In this document: in pieces, positions 43,048 to 52,814 of the stretch
How positions within the stretch are numbered: position 1 is the first letter of the stretch
Layout of the letters: each line of letters begins with the position of its first letter
Origin: Mytilinidion resinicola
Lineage: Eukaryota > Ascomycota > Dothideomycetes > Mytilinidiales > Mytilinidiaceae
NCBI RefSeq assembly: GCF_010093595.1
Contig: NW_022985465.1
Location: forward strand, 264,115 to 328,114
Reading direction: 5' to 3'
DNA length: 64,000 bases
Made by a program: the position numbers and the translations under genes
The notes under the pieces: model-generated
Databases searched by the model: none
What the model saw: only the letters and a program-made list of their open reading frames with translations
Told to the model about the DNA's origin: nothing

Positions 43048-45771
43048 AGAAGCTAGCTAAATAGGGTAGAACTATTAGAAAGGAACTATAGCCACCGCCT
43101 TAATTCCCTTTTTTTTTTTTACAGCCTAATAATATAACACTCTATATAAATAATAAAACTAAGGCCTAAATACTTATAGAATAGTTCTTTCTACTTTTTA
43201 TAGAGGCAGACCTTTCTAATATTAAAGAATACTAATACCTAAAGCTATATAAGTTCTTATAAAACGTTATAGTAGAAAATATCCTCTCCGCGCTAATAGA
43301 AATAGCCCCGGATAAGGCCCTAGGTATTATAAAAATAACTAATAGAATTCTTAAAAAATGCGAAACGCAGCTAGTACTAACGCTAGCTAGGTTTTTTACT
43401 AAGTACGTGTATATAGGGCACTACCTACAGCTATATAAAGAATTAATTACTATAATACTATATAAGCCTTAGAAAGTATTCTATAATATAGTAAAGTTAT
43501 ATAGGCTAATTATACTGCTAGAAATAGTAGGTAAGCTACTTAAACGTATTATAGTATAAAAACTATCTAAAATAGTAGAAAAGAAAGGTATACTCCTACT
43601 AAGCTAAATAGGCGTAAGGCCCGAATAATCTATATAAATAGTACTAGAACTTTTTATAGAATAAATATAAACTATATAAAAGGGTAACTTTTACTTTATT
43701 ACCTTTCTTTTTAGCCTAGATATTTTAAGGGCCTTTAATAGAGTATTTTATAAGAGAATAATATATAACCTATAGGTCTAATATATACCGGAATAAATAG
43801 TCTAATTTATAGAATTATTTCTATAGAACTAAACTATAAAACTTTCTATTAGAAAATATATTACTAAAACTATTCTAGTTAATACAGGTATACTATAAGG
43901 ATTTTTACTTTTACTAATTTATTTTTTATTTTTTATAAGTATACTTCTACTAGTACTATAAAAAGGTAATATAACAGCCTATAGGTTTATAAATAATACT
44001 AATATTCTTATATTTAGTAGAAGTATAGAAGAAAACTATAGGGTAATTAAAAGTGCGTATATATAGTATATAAAGTAGGCGAAGAAGTATAGTATAGTAT
44101 TTACCCCGGATAAGTATTACTTTATATACTTTATAAGGCGCTATTTAAATACGGTAAATATAAAGGCTATAGTAAATATCTAAGGCTTTATAAAAGGCCT
44201 AATTATAAAGCTCTATATACTTAAAGTTTAGGTAGACTTTAAACTTAAATAGGGCCCGTATATACGTATTATAAAGGAAAAGGCTATAGTATAAATAGAA
44301 GCTTTTATATAGCTAATAGTATTAATATAAAGCGTAAGCTTCTAAAAAGTATAGTATATATACTTAGCAGTTATTAGGCCGGTTCTTATATATAGGTATA
44401 CTACCTAGTTTCTAACGCTAAGTATAAAGAAATAAATTAGTAAAGCAAAAATTAAATAACTTAAAATAGCCTAGAACTACTTTCTTTATACTATTATAGG
44501 GGCGTATAAAATAATAGATATTAAAACGCTTAAATATAAAACCTTTTACCCTTTTTTAAGGCTTAAGCTAGAGGAACTTATAGTAGTATATATAAACCGC
44601 ATACGCGCAGGCTAGGCTAGAAAGTATATTAAAACTATATACCGTACTGTTAAAAATACTATTAGAAAATACTATAAGCCTAGGAAAACGCCTAAATATA
44701 AGCTAAGCCGGCGTAATATACTAAAAAGGCTCGCGGTTAAGGCTATAGTACTAGCCCTAAGGTATAAAAGGCAGTTAAATAACTTATATAAGCTTTTAAA
44801 ATAAAAAGCAATATAGGAAGTATATAAGGAAAAGTAGAAAAATAAATAAAAGGCCTATAGAAAGAAATAAAAAGGCCTTTCTACGCCAGCCCTTAATATA
44901 AAATAGAATAAAAATTAGGTAACTAAATACTATAAGCTTATAAAAGTAGAAAGCTTAATTATTATACTTTTATAAATAGAATATATAGGGCTTAACGTAT
45001 ACCTGCACTATATAAGGGTGCCTAATTACTTTTTACCTATATACCCCTGCAGGTATATACTATAGTTTCTAAAGTATATAGTAATATACTATAAATAATA
45101 CTATAATAGTAAAGGTAATATATTTTTTAAGGCTAGAATAAGAATATATATATAGCTATATAAAAACTATAAGGGAAATAAAGCCGTTTTATAATAGTTC
45201 CTATACTAAATAGACCTTCTACTCTACCTTTCTATAGCTAGAAAAATAGTAACGGAAAAGCTAGCTATATAGCTAGCCGACTTATATAGCTACGCCCTAA
45301 AAATAGAACTATATACACGCACGTATATTATATAACTATAGGCACGCCTGTAATAGGGCAACCCTTTTAATTTCCTATTATCCTTTAATTTAATACCTTA
45401 GCTTTTAAGAAAAAGGGCACGCGCGTATAGTAAGGGCACGCGCGCCCTAACACGGACCCCGGACCTTACTAACCTTCTGGACACCGTATAACCCTAGAAC
45501 CTAGGGCCTACGGACACCGGATTAATCCTAGAAAATATATTAAAATAGCTTACTCTATAGTAATACTTACAGAGCTACCACGCGTCCCCTACAGCCGCGC
45601 AGAAATAAAAGGAACGCAAGGCGTTATATACTATAGAAAACAAGGTTTTCACCCGACTGCTATAGAGCGAACGGTTTCCCCTTATAAATAAAACCTAGAT
45701 AGCACTGCTGTATAAACCCTAATAGGAGCTAAATCGGCCTAATAGAACCTAATAATAATAATATATAAGGC
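43034..45771 (+). mobile_element. LINE copy C, 3' part
   Basis: Continuation of copy C after the nested insertion. The plus strand keeps the reverse-transcriptase order: ALIEIAPDKALGIIKITNRILKK near 43300, RFINNTNIL near 43985 (degraded active site), and later a Lys-rich C-terminus. It ends in a 3' UTR and (TAA)n tail at about 45755-45771. Stop codons (mostly TAG and TAA at former CAG and CAA) are frequent, consistent with RIP. Confidence 0.8.
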
Positions 45772-46051
45772 TATATAAATTAGAAAGGCTATATAGCCGT
45801 ATATACGGCCGTATATAAGGCTATATAAATTGAAAAAAATACGCTGTAAAACGGAGAGGCAGTATAGCTATATTAATTTATATAGCTTTATATATAGTAA
45901 CACGTATAAGCTTATATACGGCCTTATATATAGTATTATATATATAGAAACGTAAAGGTAAATACCTAGAAAAAGCTCCGCGCTGCTCTAAGCTAATTAG
46001 AAGGCGGTAAAATAATAGGGTTAGAGAAGGTGTATAATTACTTAAAAAGGG
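45772..46051 (+). mobile_element. Right end of a palindrome-rich element (second relative)
   Basis: Contains CCGTATATACGGCCGTATA, AATACGCTGTAAAACGGAGAGG and AAGCTCCGCGCTGCTCTAAGC, then GGTGTATAATTACTT. These occur in the same order in 28880-29155 and 49260-49560. Partly RIP-mutated. The left end is lost against the LINE tail. Confidence 0.5.
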
Positions 46052-48103
46052 GTATATAATTACTTATTATAGAGGTTCCCTTTAAAAGTTTCTGCCGCGC
46101 TAAAAACGTTATAGCGCACGCTAGACGTTAGCCTACGCTATAAACCGTCTAGCCCCTTCCTATACGGGCCTAGCGCCAACGAAAATCCGCCACGTTAATG
46201 CTAAGAAACCCCTCCATCACCTGTACACTCTACTTTCTAATTTAATTCTCGTCCACTACTATGCTAATAAACTATATACGACAATACTACAAGGGCGCAA
46301 GCCCTTACGCTTAAGGCTATAAATATTCCTTCTAACCAAATTACTGCCATTACTGGCATGTTAGAGCGCACGATTCGGGACGTTTAGAAGAGGGCTATAG
46401 ATCGCGGCTGGAACCCCTAACAATCGCTTAAAGTTCTTAATATATACGTGCAAGATGCACCTCGCTCTGGCCGGCCGACTGTACAAACCCTAAGGAAGAT
46501 TGCAAAGATAGAGAAGTTAATTACTAAGAGCAGAGCTGGAAGGGAATTAAATACTTACCAGCTTACAGAAGAGGTGGGAATCTTAGCCACGACTGCATGG
46601 CGCATTCTTCGCCGCCACCTTAATATGCGGAAGACAAAACCTATATAGAAACCTGGGCTATAGAAGTAGATAAAGCAGGAACAATTACAGTAGTGCCTTA
46701 ACTATTAACACTGGACTCTTAAGGACTAGAAGAATGTTATCTAGAGCAATAAGACGGCCTTTATAGTTAGCCAGCGCCGTAGAGGATATTATATCTAGTG
46801 TTGGTTAAATAAACAGTTCTTGCGCATAATAATATAAGAACGCTGGAAAGGATACTTAGAGTTTATATTCTGGGGCTGCTTCTCTTATAATCGCAAGGGC
46901 CCTTGCTATATCTAGCACCTAGAAATAAAGGCTGAACGCGCTGCAGTAGATAAAGATCTCGCCGAGCTTAATAAAACTATTAAGCCTATTGCACGGGCAG
47001 AGTGGGAGCTAGAGAATCCTCTATCGCGCCTTAGGGCAACACGCAACCGCCCAGGCAGAAAGCCCTAGTAGCAGTTTACACAGGATACTGGAAAGCTTAT
47101 AAAAGGCAGTAGAACAGGCGTTAATTGGTATCGCTATAAGAAGGAGATCTTAGAGAAGAAGCTTATCCTATTTGCCCAGCACTGCGCGCGCGATTGGCAG
47201 GGTACAATTGTACAGGAAGATCGTGCTCCTGCGCACGTACATCATTACCAAGCAACTGTCTACGCCGCTGCTAAGGTCTAATAACTTCTCTAGGTTGCAA
47301 ATTCCCCAGATCTCAACGCGATAGAGCCTGCCTGGCCTTACCTTAAGCGCACAACTATAAAGAAGGGCGCGCCAAAGTCTAGGGCACAAGGAGATAAGCG
47401 GTGGCGGCAGAGCTGGAAGGATATGGAGCAATAGCGCTGCCAGGCCTGGATTTAACGGATTCCACGATATATCCAAGAGATAATTAGGCTTAAGGGCGGC
47501 AATAAGTATAGAGAGGACGCTATGGAGAAGACTCGCTATTTAAAGCGCCCAGATAACTGGGCAGATGTTAATAATAACAACAATAACGACAACAACGATA
47601 ACAACAACGACGACGACAATAATAACTAAGTAGATGTTGATAACAATAAAGGCACTAAGGACGCTGAGCAATTACCAGAGGCTGCATTAAGGAAAAAGAA
47701 ATATAAGGAGCGCGCAGAGGCAGAGCGCCTAGTGGCCCTGACATCTTCAAGACTAGCAGGGCATTAAAAACAGAGCAAAACCCTGCCAAAATCTCGAAAA
47801 CGAATGCTCGTACGGTCAGGTTCATATCTGCAGAAAATAACCCGTTGGCTGCACAAACGGAGCTGCCATATAGCCCACCTGGCGCGCCGCGCCGTACGCG
47901 CTCAGCTACTAGGGCAGCAGCGAACCAGACTTATTAAACTGGTGGAGCTATACTAAATATACGAGTCTTAGAGGGGGCAGGAGAGGTTATTAAGTAGCTA
48001 TATAGTTGTGTGCCGAGCTGGTGGCGTATTAAGGCTTAAGCCATATTTTTTAGCGCGGCAGAAACTTTTAAAGAGAACCTCTATAGGGGGTGTACAATTA
48101 TCT
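46052..48103 (+). mobile_element. Tc1/mariner-type DNA transposon, inactive
   Basis: Terminal inverted repeats are visible: 46066-46106 (TATAGAGGTTCCCTTTAAAA then TTTCTGCCGCGC) against 48046-48086 in inverse orientation with one mismatch in the core. The outer ~15 bp are less well conserved. Internally the plus strand codes a transposase in pieces. The element is only partly RIP-mutated and much less AT-rich than the neighbouring LINEs, so it may have arrived later. Confidence 0.8.
46339..47770 (+). pseudogene. Degenerate Tc1/mariner transposase (DDE_3 type)
   Basis: The longest intact part, 46448-46648, encodes a helix-turn-helix region (APRSGRPTVQTLRKIAKIEK ... TTAWRILRRHLNMRK). Later in the same frame come FIFWGCFSYNRKGPC, then QEDRAPAHVHHYQA (second catalytic Asp region of the DDE domain), then NSPDLNAIEPAWPYLK (third catalytic acidic residue), all family signatures. 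TAG and TAA codons interrupt it at positions where CAG or CAA is expected. Near 47570-47640 a long AAC/AAT run would encode polyasparagine with aspartates. Not functional as given. Confidence 0.75.
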
Positions 48104-49139
48104 GTCCCCTATAGAATTTATTTATTTAGCTAATTCTATATATCTATTTATCTATCTATCTATTTACCCTTACTATAGGCTTAGATTTTAGCAGATTATA
48201 AAATAGGCACTAGGCCTAATTAGGTAATAGCGTATAGTAGGTATAGTAATATTTTAGGCTAGATTAGGCTTAGTTTTAGAATAAGCCTAATTATTTTAGA
48301 TAAGCCTAATTATCACCCCTCCTTTTGCTGTATATCACCCCCCCCTAGATTTAGCCTAGCTCCGCCCTATAATAACTTTGTTCCACCAGTTAAACTATAA
48401 CTTAGGCTATAATTATATTTAGTAATAGTTTTTAATTTACTAATATAATACTAGATCTCTCCGCCGGATAAGCAGGCACCCTAACAGCGACCTAAGGCTC
48501 TATTTCCTTAGTCCCTAACAGTTAACTAGCCCTTAAGAATGGTTCTTTGCCTACTTCTAAGGAGGAGGCTGTTCGTAGTAAAGGAGAATTATTAGGTGTA
48601 AGACCTTAGTATAACAGTGTATACGGCTTTCCTTTTAATTAGCAATTAATAGGTGGCTATCTAGGAGCTTTCCGCTTCTAGACTAAATAGAGTATATAGA
48701 GTGAATACATCCTTTCCAATTTGTACAAGCGGTAAGTAAGTGAATAGAAAGGAGCCTCTATTAGGCGATGTTTTAATAATTTCGGCATCCTCCTATGCAC
48801 ATCGGCACTGCGCGTATAGCTGTACGTGATGCCATAAGTAATGCTGTATGTAATGCCGTGATGTAAGGATTATAATAGCATAAGCGTTATATCCCTATGC
48901 ATAAAGCTCTCAAAACAACTAAAACTATGCACGCTCGAACGTGATATAGTAAACGTTTTGAACAGGAAAAGTGAGATAACGTTACAGAAGCGTTAGAGGA
49001 CGTTTCACAATGCTATACGTATGTATATATGTGCAACTCCGCTGCCGTCGATGTAAAGAAGAACTTAAGCAATACAATTCTATCTATCTATCCATACAAC
49101 TCTGTTCTATCTCTCTCTGCATCGACTCTATACCTTTAA
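48104..49139. other. Repeat-derived spacer
   Basis: 48110-48400 is AT-rich with CTAT repeats; 48400-49139 has intermediate composition. No coding region is supported. Words such as CTGTACGTGATGCCATAAGTAATGC near 48820 relate to the element end that follows. Confidence 0.4.
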
Positions 49140-49560
49140 CACGTGAGTGATGCTGTACATAATGCTATATATATGGCCATACGTACGGCGTTTCTTATAC
49201 GGCCTCACGTACGGCTATATAGCCATGCCGATTTGTACAGCCTCACGTACGAGCTCACATACAGCTGTATATACAGCTGTGCGAATTGGAAAGAATGCGC
49301 CGTAGAATGGAGAGGTTGTATAGCCATGCCGATTCGTATAGCCTCACGTATAGCCTCACGTATAGCCTCACGTACAAGCTCACATACAAGCTCACGTACA
49401 AGCTCACATACGTCCTCGCGTATAGCATCACGTGTAGAGAGACGTAGATGTGAGTGCCCGGAGGAAGCTCCGCGCTGCTCCGAGCCAATCAGAAGGTGGT
49501 GAAGCGCCAAGAGGAGGGGGGAGTGCGTGTGCGTGGAGTGATTAGGGGGTGTATAGTTAG
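49140..49560 (+). mobile_element. Right end of a palindrome-rich element (third relative) with 12-bp repeats
   Basis: Shares with 28860-29155 the palindromic words (CATACGTACGGC), the AATTGGAAAGAATGC motif, the GGAAGCTCCGCGCTGCTCCG segment and the terminal GGGGGTGTATAGTTAGTA. Within it, 49340-49430 is a tandem array of about seven 12-bp units of the form CTCACGTATAGC or CTCACGTACAAG. Not RIP-mutated. No transposase present. Confidence 0.55.
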
Positions 49561-49711
49561 TAGCCCCCTTTAGAGGAGTGTGAGACGACGTAGCGAAAAG
49601 CCTTGCAGAGGGAAACTAGGGAAGGAGGAGAGCAAATGAAAGTCTAGTGCTAGAGGCATAGCGGTCAATTTCTGTGTGATTCGATACATATACCACCAGC
49701 CGTCCCAGCCA

Positions 49712-49874
49712 AATAACGTCGTTCATCCCCGAGCGAGAATTACCCACCAACAGGAATTGGGGAGGATTTGAGGTGCTAGTCTATATTCTTCTAAGCGTGA
49801 CCAAATCTGCTCGCGCAACACTCGATCAATTCTCGGTGGTGGGCGATTCTCGCTCGTGGGTGAACGAAGTTATG
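49712..49874. mobile_element. Possible 163-bp MITE
   Basis: A 48-bp left arm (49712-49759) is the near-perfect reverse complement of 49827-49874; both contain GAGCGAGAAT next to a CCCACCA word, inverted on the right. The loop is about 67 bp. No target duplication could be defined. It lies 160 bp before the start of the next gene. Confidence 0.5.
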
Positions 49875-50033
49875 CCGCCTGAATGTGATTTGACCAATCC
49901 ATGGGCAAAAACTGAGTGATTCCGGGTAGATTTGCCGTTCAAGCTAACCACATTCGGTCTAGCGCGTCCCGGTGTCATCACTTCGAGATGCACCTCGATT
50001 CTCTATCGATCGGCTCTTCGACGTACGGAAACC

Positions 50034-51575
50034 ATGTCCTCAGACCTGTTTGCTGCTTTTGCCCCTCAGCCTGCATCGGCTACATCGCCTTCTACTTCTG
50101 ACGCAGATCGGGCGGCGGCTTCAGGTCCGCACGCTCCTCCGCAGTCATCGCAGCCTTTCAGTTTCTTCGACGATTTGGGTGCCCCAGAGGCGGGAAGGGG
50201 CAACGCTCAGAGCCAGACAGCTCCGAAAGCTTCGAAAGATGGCTTGATTTGGTCTTCATTCGAATCAAGTCGACCAAAAGATGTCCCTGCTGTTAGCGAA
50301 GACGGAGACGATTGGGGCGATTTTGAGGGCGCTCCCGAAGCGCAACCCTCTCCGTCCATGGCCGCCGGATCTGGCTCCCAGCGTGCGTACAGATTAACAC
50401 AGAGACCTGAGCCTTTGGCAACCCCCGTTGCGCACAATGCCCACATAGTGACGGCAAGATCGGAACAGGGTGTTGGCTTTCCAGTCATCCACGGGCTTCC
50501 GTCTGCGGTCACGTCCCGACCAAGTTCTCAAAAACCTACCCGAGCAGAGCCTACGCAGGCCTTCACGAACCAAGATTTATCTGGACGTGGCCTCAGTGTC
50601 TTGTTTGACGCCACAGAGCTTGAAGCAGGAGACGATGATTTTGGCGATTTTGAAACGCCAGTGGTCCCCCATAGTACAGTTTCTGCTGACGCGAGGATTA
50701 ATCCGTGGTCGAACCAAGCAAACCAACCAATCTCTATAGCTGTCTTGGATACGCCGTCTGCTTCTTTCAAATCGATATCTCAGCCCTCGCCTACCAAACA
50801 AGAAACTCAGTCCTGGGACGAGTTCGCTGAGTGGGATGAAAACTCTCCCAAGGCCGCAAATGATACCAGCAACACAGTGGACACGCCTGTGCTAACTTTT
50901 CCGTCTATGATGCCATCCTCTAATTCAGCCTCGTCCGATAACGAACCACCACCTACAAACATACCACCACCCGGGGTGCTTCTAAGTCTTTTCCCGTTGC
51001 TTTTCTCCGAAGCTCAAACCCAGCTGTTCAAACCCATGGCTGCGCAGACCTACCAAATGAAGAACAGAATCCTATCGGACCACACCACAGTAGGTTTTCT
51101 CCAAGGTTATCTAGCGATAGCTACGGTAGCTGCTCGCGTTATTGCTGGCCGAAAGCTACGCTGGAAACGCGACGCGCATCTCGCTCAAGGAATGAGAGTG
51201 GGGCCGGCTTCGTCGCGAGCTACATCAGGGATGAAGCTAACGGGCATCGACAAAAGCGAGATGAACAAGGAAGAAAGAGAAGTGCTGGACGTTGTTCGCG
51301 CATGGAAGGATCAGGTAGGCCGGCTCAGATCAGCAGTTGCAGCCGCGAATGCTATCAACCCGGGCTGTCTGGGACCTGTTCCAGACATCCAAGAAGCGAT
51401 GCCTGTGAAGCTGCTGAGCGAAGCTGACGGAGGTGTGCCAGCCCCTAAGCAATGTGCCTTGTGTGGCCTCAAGCGCGAAGAGCGTGTCGCCAAGGTAGAT
51501 GTCGCTGTGGAGGACAGCTTCGGGGAATGGTGGGTAGAGCAGACACGGATGCATCGAGGTAAGATGTGGACCTAG
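50034..51575 (+). CDS. Uncharacterised fungal protein with WxxF/DFxDF-type acidic motifs
   Basis: 513 residues without introns. The in-frame stretch before 50034 lacks an ATG, so the start is the ACC-ATG at 50034. The N-terminal half is disordered and rich in short acidic-aromatic motifs: DDWGDFEG (residues 92-99), DDDFGDFE, and WDEFAEWDE. Such motifs bind adaptor appendage domains in clathrin trafficking, for example in aftiphilin-like proteins. The C-terminal half is helical and conserved-looking (LLSLFPLLFSEAQTQLFKPMAAQ, HTTVGFLQGYLAIATVAARVIAGRKLRWKRD). It ends with a CALC zinc-ribbon-like pair (C474, C477) and SFGEWWVEQTRMHRG. I do not recall a named family. A Golgi/endosome trafficking role is inference from motifs only. 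It sits in a small gene island between transposon blocks. Confidence 0.85.
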   Translation: MSSDLFAAFAPQPASATSPSTSDADRAAASGPHAPPQSSQPFSFFDDLGAPEAGRGNAQSQTAPKASKDGLIWSSFESSRPKDVPAVSEDGDDWGDFEGAPEAQPSPSMAAGSGSQRAYRLTQRPEPLATPVAHNAHIVTARSEQGVGFPVIHGLPSAVTSRPSSQKPTRAEPTQAFTNQDLSGRGLSVLFDATELEAGDDDFGDFETPVVPHSTVSADARINPWSNQANQPISIAVLDTPSASFKSISQPSPTKQETQSWDEFAEWDENSPKAANDTSNTVDTPVLTFPSMMPSSNSASSDNEPPPTNIPPPGVLLSLFPLLFSEAQTQLFKPMAAQTYQMKNRILSDHTTVGFLQGYLAIATVAARVIAGRKLRWKRDAHLAQGMRVGPASSRATSGMKLTGIDKSEMNKEEREVLDVVRAWKDQVGRLRSAVAAANAINPGCLGPVPDIQEAMPVKLLSEADGGVPAPKQCALCGLKREERVAKVDVAVEDSFGEWWVEQTRMHRGKMWT

Positions 51576-52814
51576 ACTCAGGAGATTGGTGGTTGACATA
51601 GACAGGCTGCAAGAATTTCTGGGAGAAGAATAAGGATGTTCTCCGCCAACGCTGAACCTTCAGTCCTGGATACACGAAGCCCGTCACAGAAGCCCTCGTA
51701 GAGCACTTTACGTTTGAGGGCTTAGGGTCTACGGATCGGTGCTTCAGTCGGCTGAAGTTAACCCGGTCATTCAACTCGTCTGCCAATCTTCGACCCCACA
51801 TGCGCAAGGAGAGTCCCTTTGCTTGGTAGCACTAGATCCGGCATTGCACGATCGCTCTAAGTATGGAGTGTAGAAAGACGGCATTCTCGCTTGCTGGATG
51901 ATTGCGGATATGGTCTATGGCGGATATGATCTACGCTTCGGCTTTGGTAATTGAGTTTCTACCTGGAGACTGCTCTGGACAATAGATAATATGCTACCCG
52001 CGGCGGAGACGGGATAAAATGCTTCGGGCGTTTGATGCTACTGGTGTTTTCCGTTCACCAGCGAGCCCGCAGTGCTATTTGGCGGACATTTGGCTGTCCG
52101 AAGTGTCTGCTCGCCAGGTTACAGAACTGGCGGGCAGCTTGAACGAGACCATAATGGCGTATTGGACAGACTGCTTCGGCGTGCGGGTGACTGCGATTTT
52201 GCGAGCCGTGGACGGAGCCAACTTCGAGACTCGGCTCGATTGCCCCGCGCCAGAGTCGACCACGTCGGTCAGTCAAGCGTTGAATATCCCAGCCTCCAGC
52301 GCCGTCTGCGCCGCTGACTACTACTATCTACTGCCGACAAGTACACCACCGCATGAGGTCGCCGCCGCCCAGCTCCCTCTCGAAGCAAGACGTCCCCGCC
52401 GTCTACCTGGAGACGTGACTTCGTCCTGTTCGTCTCTCGTCGACCGCGGCTTCACCCCCCTTCCCCCCCATCCCGCTCTCCGTCGCTGCTTTCTCCGCCC
52501 TCTCAACCCTCTCTCGGGTGCCGCTGGCTGCCCCAACCGTCGGGCATCGTCCCCAGCCAGAACTTCACTACTCCGGCCTGCACCCAACCTCCGAAGCCCT
52601 TCGCCGCACCTCCTCGTGACCACCGAGTGACCAGAAACCGCTCCTCCCGCCCCGGCACGCGCTGGCCTCCGTCAGCTATCCCATGGTAATGAGCAGGCCA
52701 AATGATCATGGTGAGCATTTTCTAGTCCCCACTCGATAAGACATTCATGCTGCTCGATGCGCCCGACGACCTGCAAAGGAACCACCATATCCACCCGAAC
52801 ATACCATTCCCACT
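51576..52814. other. Intergenic region, probable 5' leader of the PAS kinase gene
   Basis: 1.2 kb, GC-normal, pyrimidine-rich in the second half. A 203-codon frame (52019-52630) has Ser/Pro/Arg composition without domain character and is not annotated. Confidence 0.45.

Noticed and set aside
35240..49100. CRISPR-like or centromere-like arrays in AT-rich DNA
   Set aside because: No regular repeat-spacer pattern; low complexity is explained by RIP of LINE copies that still align with each other.
52019..52630. 203-codon frame upstream of the PAS kinase
   Set aside because: No domain character; more likely 5' leader. No splice path into the kinase frame was needed, since the ATG at 52815 already works.
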